Below are positions 17,704 to 25,952 of a stretch of 64,000 nucleotides of DNA, one piece after another; position 1 is the stretch's first letter, and each line of letters begins with the position of its first letter. The position numbers were made by a program, and so were the translations under genes. The notes under the pieces were generated by a model. The model was given only the letters and a program-made list of their open reading frames with translations, searched no databases and was not told the DNA's origin. Source of the DNA: Planctomycetaceae bacterium. GTDB taxonomy: Bacteria > Planctomycetota > Planctomycetia > Planctomycetales > Planctomycetaceae. Location of the stretch: contig WFTL01000134.1 of the NCBI GenBank assembly GCA_015485495.1, positions 1 through 64,000 on the forward strand, written 5' to 3'.

Positions 17704-18612
17704 ATGCCTCCCCGCATTCTGATCATTTCCGGTGGAACATCTGAAGAACGCTCTGTCAGTCTGGAAAGCGGTGCAGCCGTACAGGCCGCTCTGGAGGAAG
17801 CCGGGTACGGCACCGGTCTGTGGGATCCGGCGAACATCGATGCCGAGGCCTTCCCGTTTGCGGACTGGGATCTGGCATTTCCGGTCCTCCATGGGACCGG
17901 AGGCGAAGACGGTCGACTGCAGAACCTTCTGAAGAAAAACAGACTTCCCTGGATCGGTTCCAGTGCGGAAGCGAGCGTCCGAACGTTCGACAAAATCCAG
18001 ACACGCCGCCTGCTGTCCCAGCAGGGCATCCCCGTGGCGCCGGGGATGTGTCTGCATGAACCGGCCAGCGACTGTCCGGACGAATTCCCGGTGGTTGTGA
18101 AGCCGGCACGTCAGGGATCCAGCATTGGAATCTCACTGGTCCGGCACCGCAGAGACTGGGATGCTGCTGTCAGGAACGCGTATCGGCTGTGTGACGACAT
18201 TGTGGTCGAACAGTTCATCAGTGGCCGGGAAGTGAGTGTTCCCGTGATTTACGGACACCTTCTTCCTGCGGTCGAAGTGCTGCCGGACGGTGTGTGGTAC
18301 GATTTCGACAGCAAGTACCGTTCGCAGTCCACGCAGTACCGAGCCGATCCTCCCGATCTGCCGCCGGAAGTGCTCCGGCTGGCCCGGCAGGCCTGTCAGG
18401 CGTGCCAGGTCGATGGAATTGCACGTGTCGATTTCCGTATCGACCGGGCCGGCCGGCCCTTCGTTCTGGAAATCAACACGATTCCCGGAATGACCTCGCA
18501 CAGTCTCGTTCCGATCTCGGCGGCGGCGGCCGGTCTGAGTCTGCCGGAGCTGTGCGATCGATGTGTCCGCCATCGCCTCGGCGAGAAACCCTTTTCAGTC
18601 CACGCCGAGTGA
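17704..18612 (+). CDS. ddl: D-alanine--D-alanine ligase
   Basis: A 302-residue ATP-grasp enzyme that joins two D-Ala for the peptidoglycan stem. It begins PPRILIISGGTSEERSVSLESG, the usual Ddl N-terminus, has LHGTGGEDGRLQ in the first domain, and ends with the metal-binding FVLEINTIPGMTSHSLVP. The ATG at 17704 is chosen because it sits just before the first strand; an ATG at 17668 would add 12 residues. It follows murB by 55 bases, so murC, murB and ddl are probably one unit. Together they indicate a peptidoglycan wall. Confidence 0.94.
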   Translation: MPPRILIISGGTSEERSVSLESGAAVQAALEEAGYGTGLWDPANIDAEAFPFADWDLAFPVLHGTGGEDGRLQNLLKKNRLPWIGSSAEASVRTFDKIQTRRLLSQQGIPVAPGMCLHEPASDCPDEFPVVVKPARQGSSIGISLVRHRRDWDAAVRNAYRLCDDIVVEQFISGREVSVPVIYGHLLPAVEVLPDGVWYDFDSKYRSQSTQYRADPPDLPPEVLRLARQACQACQVDGIARVDFRIDRAGRPFVLEINTIPGMTSHSLVPISAAAAGLSLPELCDRCVRHRLGEKPFSVHAE

Positions 18613-18763
18613 ACCGGCGGCCGAACGTCCGTTCTCCGGCAGGACGCTGTCGCCCCCCTTACGCAACCGGCACTTTCATAGCCTCTGGTGCAGAAATGGG
18701 AACGTCACAGGGTTCTTCGCCGGAAACTGTTCCAGCGTGCCGGCCGCGCCGGAGACCGACCGG

Positions 18764-19294
18764 TCAGGTCTGATCGGCCAGATCCACCGTAACGGAAAAG
18801 TCCTGTCCGGCCTCCGACAGCGCCGACAGCAGCGTTCCGATGTCCAGACCGGATGGCAGCGCGACTTTCATCACCATTTCGAATCCGCCGCTCTGCCGGG
18901 TCCCCACTGCCCGCATCCCCACGATATCGGCCTGCTGCACGGCGATCACGGACGAAAGTGTCTGCAGCACCCCCGGCCGATTCTCGCCCCCCAGTCTCAG
19001 CGTATGCACCGTGGACGGAACAGACGCCGTACCGGCAATGCCGTCGGCATCCGGACTGTGCAGGCCGACATCGATCCCGAACGGCCGACACGCATCTTCG
19101 ATGTGAGATCGAATGACCTGTTCGGTCAGCGTGTCCGGAAACCGGGCCGAAAAAATCATCGTGAAGTAGCCGCGCACGACGGTCTGGCTGAGTTCCTGCA
19201 GGTCCCCGCCCAGTTCGGACAGAGCGCGGGTGACCGCGGCCAGAATCCCGGCTCGGTTGGCAGCAGTCATGGTTAGAACAAATTCCTGCGGCAT
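18764..19294 (-). CDS. Tandem ACT-domain protein (GcvR-like)
   Basis: A 176-residue protein consisting of two ACT domains, about residues 4-80 (FVLTMTAANRAGILAAVTRALSEL) and 95-172 (HTLRLGGENRPGVLQTLSSVIA). ACT domains bind amino acids and regulate partners; the two-domain stand-alone form resembles GcvR, the glycine-cleavage regulator, but no glycine-cleavage gene is nearby. No DNA-binding or enzymatic domain is present. It lies upstream of nothing it overlaps with and is convergent with ddl. Specific role unknown. Confidence 0.82.
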   Translation of the reverse strand: MPQEFVLTMTAANRAGILAAVTRALSELGGDLQELSQTVVRGYFTMIFSARFPDTLTEQVIRSHIEDACRPFGIDVGLHSPDADGIAGTASVPSTVHTLRLGGENRPGVLQTLSSVIAVQQADIVGMRAVGTRQSGGFEMVMKVALPSGLDIGTLLSALSEAGQDFSVTVDLADQT

Positions 19295-19343
19295 GACAGC
19301 CCGTTTCCTTCATCCCGTCCGGCAGCCGATTTCGGACATGTTT

Positions 19344-19754
19344 TCAGTCCTGATCCGGTTCGCTGCACAGTTCCACGATGTGTCCGTCGGGATCAGGCAG
19401 AAAGACCTGAACGGCTCCGTCCGGCCGCCGGCGAACATCCCCGATGATCGGAATTCCGCATTCCTGAAGATGTTCGGCAGCGGCCGCGGCATCTTCAACG
19501 GAAAACGCCAGATGATGACAGCGGCTGCCGTGGGCGCGATCGGGATCCACGCCCGGCCGGCCACTGCCTTCGTGCGCTTCGATCAGATGCACCAGGGTGC
19601 TTCCGGCCTGGAACCAGGCACCGGGGAAGGAAAAAGCCGGACGAGCGACCTCCGTCATTCCCAGCAGATCCACATAAAAAGCGCGGCTCCGCGAAAGATC
19701 CTCCACAACCAGCGTCACATGATCGATCTGTTGTACCCGAATCGTGGTCGCCAA
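19344..19754 (-). CDS. VOC-family (glyoxalase/dioxygenase fold) protein
   Basis: A 136-residue vicinal-oxygen-chelate protein. Two beta-alpha-beta-beta-beta modules are recognisable: IDHVTLVVEDLSRSRAFYVDLLGM and HHLAFSVEDAAAAAEHLQECGI, with the metal-ligand candidates His in IDHV, Glu or His in the middle strands and Glu in HIVELCSEPD. The TTG at 19754 is preceded by AGGAAG and begins directly before the first strand, so I prefer it to the TTG at 19787. It could be a lyase, epimerase or dioxygenase; substrate cannot be told. It lies 49 bases upstream of the ACT gene. Confidence 0.8.
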   Translation of the reverse strand: MATTIRVQQIDHVTLVVEDLSRSRAFYVDLLGMTEVARPAFSFPGAWFQAGSTLVHLIEAHEGSGRPGVDPDRAHGSRCHHLAFSVEDAAAAAEHLQECGIPIIGDVRRRPDGAVQVFLPDPDGHIVELCSEPDQD

Positions 19755-19964
19755 ACTGTTCTTCCTGATCACATACCTGAAAAACAAAACCGCGACGAAA
19801 CAGACACTCGGTTTCTTCGCGGCAACACATGATCGACTGCATCAGGGGAAACAGAAGGCCACCCCATATGAGCCGCTTTGCCGGGACGGATTGCCCCGCA
19901 GCCGCACAGGCCGCGCACCGCCGATCGTAGGAGAATCCGCCAACTTCACAACTGTCGTCGAGCA

Positions 19965-19994
19965 AAACGGGGCTGCCGGTACGCCGGCAGCCCC
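19965..19994 (-). terminator. Rho-independent terminator of the 355-residue gene
   Basis: A perfect 11-base GC stem (19969-19979 with 19984-19994) and 4-base loop. Read on the minus strand it is followed by TTTT, about 55 bases after the stop of the gene ending at 20052. Confidence 0.85.
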
Positions 19995-20051
19995 TGCGGC
20001 AACTCATGAACCGGTCCCGCAGCCCGCCGGAATTCAGATTCGGCCGGCGGT

Positions 20052-21119
20052 TCATGCCCGCCGCCTGCGCCGCATGATCGCCAGCACGACGGCTGCGACG
20101 ATCAGTGTGTTTGTGATTATCACCAGGATCCACCGATGTCCCGCCCCGGCGTTTTTCTCATGCATCAGTGTTTCGCCAGGCCCCGGCCACGAAGCAGGTT
20201 CCCCCACGACAACCGTTGCTCCGTCCCGGTTCCATCGGCGCATGACCTGATCACCGGATATCACCCGAAACCCATCGGGAATCCGCGCCAGGATGCCATC
20301 GATCACCCGATCGACTTCTTCCCGTTCCGTGACGAACCGGCTGACAGTCATCCGCCTGGATTCGGTCATCGGTTCGCCCTCCCTGGGCACCATCTCCCGT
20401 GTGACTCGCGCCACCCAGGGAGCCGTCAGTGTGCCGAGCTGCTGTCCCTGGATCACGCATTCGTGCGTAATTCGGGAATAGCCATTCGGTACCAGTCTGC
20501 TTTCGAATTCCGCCAGAGGCACCGGGAGATAATCACCCAGCAGGGAGTCCTCCTTCTGCTCGAACGTCATGAAAACCGAATCGTCGCGGGTCGTCAGTCG
20601 GAAGACACCGAAGCTGTTTTCGGATTCGGCATGACCGTTTGTCAGATCGAACGACTCAACATCCGCGGGAAATACGGCCCGCGTTGGCATCGAAAAGAAA
20701 CATGCCAACTCCAGATTTCCTGGCGGTCCGACAATCGCGCGACTCAGCCAGGCCCGCGGATGGCCTGGCGCAGCACGAGCATCCTGCTGCTCAACGAGGG
20801 AATCGACGACCAGATCCTGTGCCTCCGTCAGATGGTCTCCTTCCGACCACATTTCGATCGAGACGGCCTTCGTGAGCACAGTGGAGGAATAAACATAATG
20901 ACGTCTTCGGAAAGTGTCGTCGCCGGCCGTGACTGACCAGCCGGCCAGAACTCGTTTCGGCGTCACGGCAACCAGCAGGTCCGTGCCGCGGGAATCTTCC
21001 GTGGAGTCGCCGGAAGTCTGCGCTTCCAGCAGATAACTGTCCGGAATCAGTTCATCGGCCGGAACAGCAGCTTCACAAAGAGTCATTGCCACGGCAACGC
21101 CTGAAACCGCGAATCTCAT
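20052..21119 (-). CDS. Unrecognised exported, C-terminally anchored protein
   Basis: A 355-residue protein that I do not recognise. It has an N-terminal signal-like segment (MRFAVSGVAVAMTLCEAAVPA), a large extracytoplasmic part without motifs known to me, and a C-terminal membrane helix (WILVIITNTLIVAAVVLAIM) followed by RRRRRA, which gives a type I orientation with a positively charged cytoplasmic end. Such a layout also resembles sorting-type C-termini, although no PEP-type motif precedes the helix. The ATG at 21119 has AAGGTG upstream. It lies 358 bases downstream of another exported gene and is followed by a good terminator. Confidence 0.7.
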   Translation of the reverse strand: MRFAVSGVAVAMTLCEAAVPADELIPDSYLLEAQTSGDSTEDSRGTDLLVAVTPKRVLAGWSVTAGDDTFRRRHYVYSSTVLTKAVSIEMWSEGDHLTEAQDLVVDSLVEQQDARAAPGHPRAWLSRAIVGPPGNLELACFFSMPTRAVFPADVESFDLTNGHAESENSFGVFRLTTRDDSVFMTFEQKEDSLLGDYLPVPLAEFESRLVPNGYSRITHECVIQGQQLGTLTAPWVARVTREMVPREGEPMTESRRMTVSRFVTEREEVDRVIDGILARIPDGFRVISGDQVMRRWNRDGATVVVGEPASWPGPGETLMHEKNAGAGHRWILVIITNTLIVAAVVLAIMRRRRRA

Positions 21120-21477
21120 ACCACACCTTTTTCTGAAACTGTGCCGGCAGCTGTTTGCGGCTCATCGAGGATTCATGGGCGCCGGGTTGAAAAATGTGGA
21201 GATGCCGGTCTGGTCGGTGATTGTTTCGCGCCATCAGGTCCGTGGGACCAGTGTGGCCGCGAGCCTGTTCTGTGAGACGCCGGACACTTTCGCCAGCAGG
21301 CCTCAGTCGATGTGCCGGCAGGGTGGAAGGACCACCATGCCGCTGAACGCCGATGTCCTGCAATTCCACCGGACGAACAGCATTCACAGCATTCGGTGCG
21401 GAACTGTTTCGAGACGCCTGGCGACGCCGGGCTGAATGCCACTGTACGGCGATGACTTCGCACATCCGGATTCGTGT
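21120..21477. other. Intergenic stretch, nothing convincing
   Basis: These 358 bases separate the two exported-protein genes. The open frames on the minus strand lack start signals, have odd Trp/Cys/His-rich composition and overlap the neighbours. I see no promoter or repeat that I can defend. Confidence 0.5.
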
Positions 21478-21912
21478 TCACGAACGATCCGTCAGAAACG
21501 TCAGTTCCATGTTCATACGCCAGAGCCGACATTCCAGGAGATCGCTTCGCCGGGCGGTTCCGGATCTGATCCGGTTTTCCACAACGCGTTCGACTGCCCT
21601 GACGCGTTCCAGGTGTTTCTTCAGGACTTCTGACCGAGCATCAGCAGTTTCGGCTATTTTCATTTCGATATCGAACAACTTCTCCTGTGCCGCAATCAGT
21701 TCGTGAAGCTGCCCCCTGCCACCGAGAAATTCCTTCATGCGACTCTGGACCAGCAGCTCGGATGTTGTGCGCATCTCTTCCAGCAGTTCGACCGTTGATG
21801 CCTCTTCTTCGCCGGTCGCAGGTCCACCCTGTCGGGGCTCAACCGAAAGGAGCAACGGTGCGGAAACAACAACACCGGTCACCAAAAGCGTCACCCTGAA
21901 AATCCTGGACAT
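21478..21912 (-). CDS. Small exported coiled-coil protein, TolC-hairpin-like
   Basis: A 144-residue protein with a signal peptide (FRVTLLVTGVVVSAPLLL) followed by a long amphipathic helix region. The segment RVVENRIRSGTARRSDLLEC resembles the conserved helix turn of TolC-type outer-membrane factors (V..G..SR.DLL.A), but the protein is far too short for a channel. A strong AAAGGAG site precedes the ATG at 21912. It is the first gene of a possible two-gene unit with the 355-residue exported protein. Function unknown; an envelope structural role is a guess. Confidence 0.7.
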   Translation of the reverse strand: MSRIFRVTLLVTGVVVSAPLLLSVEPRQGGPATGEEEASTVELLEEMRTTSELLVQSRMKEFLGGRGQLHELIAAQEKLFDIEMKIAETADARSEVLKKHLERVRAVERVVENRIRSGTARRSDLLECRLWRMNMELTFLTDRS

Positions 21913-22466
21913 GGGAGCTTACTCCTTTCAGGTGCATAAAACGCCGGGAGATTCCCCAAGTGATTCTCCCGGCTGAACGATTTTCAAATTAGCGGATTCC
22001 GGTGAACTGTCAATCTTTTCCCACAGGGTGCGCTGCAGCGGAATTCAGCAACCGAATCAATTCAGCGACCGAATCACGGGATCGGACGATCAGCTGAGCC
22101 AGCCAAAGCCGAAAGGTGCACGTCGTCAGGGGATCGGCAGGCACCCGTCACGTTTTCCATTTGCGTGTGAATCGCCAATCAGAGTCCGCTCGTGATTTCA
22201 CGCTGACACGTTCCGCGCCGACTGTCGCAGAATTTCAGACAGGAACGTCCTTCTGAAATATCTCGCTCACGAGACGCACAACAGGAACGCGTCCTGAGGA
22301 TTCACGATCGCACCATGCGGAATGCCTGACCTGCGTTTTCTCTGCCGCCCCACGAAACGTTCTGCGGAGCCGGCTGCTGCTGGACGGTGCGCAGGTGTTT
22401 GGTCATACTCTTCTCGTGCGATCGGAATTCTTTTCTGATGGAGCCGGATACGAACGGGACGAATTC
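21913..22466. promoter_or_regulatory. Divergent intergenic region upstream of the GTPase cassette
   Basis: About 550 bases between the exported coiled-coil gene and the GTPase gene. No other gene is supported. It holds the two tandem 17-base repeats at 22043-22076 and is moderately AT-richer just before 22015, so promoters for both directions are expected here. Confidence 0.5.
22043..22076 (+). repeat. Tandem 17-base direct repeat
   Basis: ATTCAGCAACCGAATCA and ATTCAGCGACCGAATCA lie end to end with one mismatch. Each copy also contains the partial dyad ATTC-N9-GAAT-like ends. Position about 390 bases before the GTPase start and 130 before the divergent gene suggests an operator. Confidence 0.7.
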
Positions 22467-23792
22467 ATGGCAACGCAACGACTTCCGGGGCGGCCGGCTT
22501 CCCTGCTGCCCCGGGCCACCTGCCCGCACTGCTGGCACCGGTTTCCTCCTGAAGAGTCGCTCTGGGTATCTGCCCATCCCGATCTCGACGACGACGATGT
22601 CGTGACTCCACGAGGTCAGCGGCGTTTTCTTCCCACCCGGATCACCGCAACCGGCCATGCACTCGACATTCGCGGGGAAGTGTGTCATCACCTGGCCTGC
22701 CCGCGCTGCCATCTGACCATCGTCCGTGCTCTGCTGGAACTCGATCCGCTCATCTTTTCCATCCTGGGAGCCCCGGGTTCGGGGAAGTCGTACTACCTGG
22801 CCGCATCCATCTGGCAGCTTCGCAGAGTTCTGGGAACACAGTTCCAGATTGCATTCGGTGATGCGGATCCGTCCGCCAATCGGATGCTGAATCAGTATGA
22901 AGAAACGCTGTTTCTGAACAATCAGCGGGATCAGCCGGTGGCCCTGCCCAAAACGGAAAAAGAAGGCGACCTGTACCAGTCTGTGGTCCTGGGCGGCCGG
23001 CCGGTTCTGTTTCCGAAGCCTTTTGTGTTTTCAATCCGTCCGCAGCCGGATCATCCGCTGTCCCGCCATGCCCGGGCTTTGTCCCGCGCGTTCTGCCTGT
23101 ACGACAACGCGGGGGAACATTTCATGCCGGGCGAAGAATCGTCCAGCAATCCCGGAACTCAGCATCTGACCGTTTCCCGGGCTCTGCTGTTTCTGTTCGA
23201 TCCCACACAGCACCACGAATTCCGCGAAGCCGTGGCCTCTCAGACCGACGACCCTCAGATGGGAGAACAGGGCTGGAACTTTCGGCAGGATCGCATTCTG
23301 CTGGAAGCCGAAAGCCGCATCCGCGCGCTGACCGGCCTGCCGCAGTCGCAGCGCGACAAACGGCCGCTGATCATCGTGGTCACCAAGCACGATGCCTGGC
23401 GGTCTCTTACGGGCGGCAGCCACCTGGATCCCGACTGGTTCATCCGCACCAGCCGCAGCGGCCGGTGCGCTCTGGATGTGGCGCGGATCGCCGAAACCTC
23501 CGAACAGATCCGCAGCCTCATGCTGAAGTACGCTCCGGAAGTGGTCAGTGCGGCAGACGGGTTTTCATCCGACGTCACGTATCTGCCCGTCAGCGCTCTG
23601 GGACGCGGCCCGGAACTCGTGGAGGAAGCGGAAACCCGATTCGCCATCCGCCCGCGCGACGTGAAGCCTGTCTGGGCCGAAGTGCCCCTGCTGTACGCGC
23701 TGCAGCGCACCGTCCCCGGACTCATCCCCTCATACAGCGGACGCGGCCGCATGAAGGCCCGGCTGCACACGGCAGAAGGTCCTCAGGGATGA
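22467..23792 (+). CDS. Zinc-ribbon GTPase of a GAP1-linked system
   Basis: About 441 residues. An N-terminal ribbon is formed by CPHC (19-22) and CHHLACPRC (73-81). The P-loop GAPGSGKSY follows at about 101-109, the G3-like CLYDNAGEHF at about 210, and VVTKHD at about 305, the latter giving GTP specificity. This is a TRAFAC-like GTPase as found in the 'double-GTPase' families that accompany GAP1 proteins. It has no membrane segment, so it should work in the cytoplasm against a membrane partner. I use the ATG at 22467; a GTG at 22395 is possible. The stop overlaps the next start as ATGA. Confidence 0.82.
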   Translation: MATQRLPGRPASLLPRATCPHCWHRFPPEESLWVSAHPDLDDDDVVTPRGQRRFLPTRITATGHALDIRGEVCHHLACPRCHLTIVRALLELDPLIFSILGAPGSGKSYYLAASIWQLRRVLGTQFQIAFGDADPSANRMLNQYEETLFLNNQRDQPVALPKTEKEGDLYQSVVLGGRPVLFPKPFVFSIRPQPDHPLSRHARALSRAFCLYDNAGEHFMPGEESSSNPGTQHLTVSRALLFLFDPTQHHEFREAVASQTDDPQMGEQGWNFRQDRILLEAESRIRALTGLPQSQRDKRPLIIVVTKHDAWRSLTGGSHLDPDWFIRTSRSGRCALDVARIAETSEQIRSLMLKYAPEVVSAADGFSSDVTYLPVSALGRGPELVEEAETRFAIRPRDVKPVWAEVPLLYALQRTVPGLIPSYSGRGRMKARLHTAEGPQG

Positions 23793-25942
23793 GTCACGAG
23801 ATCGTGTATACCTCTGCGCCGCAGGGACTCAAACCCGGCAGCAAGGGGTTCTGCACGGTCATCAGCACCGAAGGCATTTCGGATTATCTGGTGGAACGCC
23901 TCGAGATGCTCAGCGGATACCGCCATGCCTTCTCCCCCGGCGATCCCAGAGCTCCGGTCAATTACTCGCATCTGCAGATCCGCGTGGGACGAGAAACCTA
24001 CTACGTCCTGTCCCGCATCTGCGACGCCGGTTTCGACTACAGCCAGCGGTCCAACAAGCTGGCTCACCACATTGCGCTGTCGGCTTCCGAACGCGTGGCC
24101 GCCGGTCCGGCAGCCGTCCTGGCCTCGAAAGGCTTTTTCATCACCCGCTGGGACGGGCACGTGCGTGTTCTCCCCACCGGTCGGCTCCCCGCTCCCCGCC
24201 CGGCTCCCGGCGGCACGTGTCGAACATGGAAATCCGTCACCGGCGATGCAGGCTGGGCCGGCTGGCTGGCTGAAACCGTCCTGCAGCCGCGGCCCCGACC
24301 CGTGACCCTCCTTTTCCGCCCCGAAACCGACACGCTGACGCTTGTTGCCGAAGCCATCTGCCTGCTGCCGGCTCACCGGAGGTGGGATGTGACATTCAAC
24401 ACGTATTACACCCGAGCCGTCGCCGGCAGCGACTGTCTGTGGCGCTTTGTTCTGGACGGCACGCGGCAGGCCGATGAACTGCGGGTGCGTCCGGATATCC
24501 GGCTGGTGGACCTGAACCATCCGGGCCGCCTGAAAGAAGAATCCGAACTGATCGCCCTGGCCCGCAGCGGAAAATGCACCACCGCGGCCTCTCAGAGTTT
24601 CACGCTGCCGCCTCCGGAACCTCCCGGCAGCCGAAAGCAGGCGTCGTGGCCCACACGACGCAGGCCACGGGCCGCCAGCACCGCGTCCGTAGATGATTCC
24701 ACGGAATCCGGCATGCTCCCAAACAGCGACAGTTCCCAGGTGTGTGTTCCGGAACTGCCGGCATCACACCGTTACGACGCGATTCGCCGCCGCCGTCTGC
24801 GTCGTCTTCTGCTGATCGGGTTTCTGGCCGTTTCAGCGGCGGCCGGAGCGATCGTGGCCGGAGCCTGGTATTCGCGTCAGCAGGCTTTGCGGTCGGCGCC
24901 GGACTCCCTGCCGACAGAGGTTCCCGACACGGCCGCATCGGGCGCCGGGGGGGCCGATCATGAGGTTTCCGAAGAAGCAGACACGCCGTCGTCCGCGGCA
25001 GACAGCAGTGAGCCTTCGCCTCGTTCGGCCGATCCATCCGATGCCGGAACCGGCACCAGCCGTCATTCCGATTCCGCACAGGCAGGTGGACCGGGCCGCC
25101 AGAATGTCGTTGAAACCGGTTCCCGGACCGTTCAGTTTCGTGATCCGGCCGGGACGGCCGTGCTCACCTGGACGCTGCATCCGGACCTGCCTCCTTCGAT
25201 ACTCGAAACACTCCGGTTTGACATCCGCATTCAGCCATCGCCGTCCCGTTCGATTCCCGACGCCCCGCAGATGGAATTCCCCGCACTGATCGGTCAGCTC
25301 CGGTCCGGCCGACAGACGATCCGTCTGTCTGTGGATGCGGACTTCCAAATGGCGGCCACTGTCAGTCCGCTGCGTTCTTCTCGTCTCGGCCCGCCTGGCC
25401 GCCGACAGAATGCCGACCGTACCGTGGCCGAATTCGATCTCAGACTGGAAGCCGTGCCGTCCTCACGGCGGAATTCGGATCACCGTCCGGCTCTGAAGCT
25501 GACGATCGAGCCGCCCCGGTTCCCGCGAGGTGTTCGGACGAGTGGAGTGCGTGCGGCCCGTCGGCTGCTGCACGGGGACCCCCGACTGGTGACCGGAATC
25601 GCTTTTCCGAGCTGGCTGCACGATGTCGGCGAATCCGACGAAAACGGATTTCCTCTTCCGGTTCTCGATCAGCTCGTCAGGGAAATCAACCGGTCTGTGG
25701 AACGGAACGACAGAATCGCCGCCGATTCCCGGTCCCTGGACGCGATTCGATCGCGGCTTCAGAAATACTATCTGGAAGATCCTCCGGAACGGTTTTCTGC
25801 AGCGGCTGAAGGATTTGAGCATCACGTGGAGGCGCTGATTGAGCAGCACCGTGTGTTTCGCGTTCTGCGCGACCATCTGTCCGGCGCGGAGGTTGTCCTG
25901 CAGGCTTTTGTGACACAGCCCGCTCCTTCTGACAAACTGTGA
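23789..25942 (+). CDS. GAP1-N-like membrane protein (GTPase-associated)
   Basis: A 717-residue protein. Residues 1-250 match my recollection of the GTPase-associated protein 1 N-terminal domain: IVYTSAPQGLKPGSKGFCTV, LSGYRHAF, YSHLQI and an ALLPAHRRWDVTFNTYY-like segment. A low-complexity linker leads to one membrane helix (about 333-356, LLLIGFLAVSAAAGAIVAGAWY) preceded by RRRRLRR, so the N-terminus is cytoplasmic. About 70 acidic/Ser-rich residues and a roughly 290-residue outside domain follow. It is coupled to the GTPase by a 4-base overlap and probably senses or tethers it. GAP activity itself is not shown. Confidence 0.8.
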   Translation: MSHEIVYTSAPQGLKPGSKGFCTVISTEGISDYLVERLEMLSGYRHAFSPGDPRAPVNYSHLQIRVGRETYYVLSRICDAGFDYSQRSNKLAHHIALSASERVAAGPAAVLASKGFFITRWDGHVRVLPTGRLPAPRPAPGGTCRTWKSVTGDAGWAGWLAETVLQPRPRPVTLLFRPETDTLTLVAEAICLLPAHRRWDVTFNTYYTRAVAGSDCLWRFVLDGTRQADELRVRPDIRLVDLNHPGRLKEESELIALARSGKCTTAASQSFTLPPPEPPGSRKQASWPTRRRPRAASTASVDDSTESGMLPNSDSSQVCVPELPASHRYDAIRRRRLRRLLLIGFLAVSAAAGAIVAGAWYSRQQALRSAPDSLPTEVPDTAASGAGGADHEVSEEADTPSSAADSSEPSPRSADPSDAGTGTSRHSDSAQAGGPGRQNVVETGSRTVQFRDPAGTAVLTWTLHPDLPPSILETLRFDIRIQPSPSRSIPDAPQMEFPALIGQLRSGRQTIRLSVDADFQMAATVSPLRSSRLGPPGRRQNADRTVAEFDLRLEAVPSSRRNSDHRPALKLTIEPPRFPRGVRTSGVRAARRLLHGDPRLVTGIAFPSWLHDVGESDENGFPLPVLDQLVREINRSVERNDRIAADSRSLDAIRSRLQKYYLEDPPERFSAAAEGFEHHVEALIEQHRVFRVLRDHLSGAEVVLQAFVTQPAPSDKL

Positions 25943-25952
25943 AGGCAGTCCC

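Noticed and set aside
21073-21532. Two minus-strand open frames of 119 and 130 residues
   Set aside because: They overlap both exported-protein genes, lack ribosome binding sites and have odd composition.
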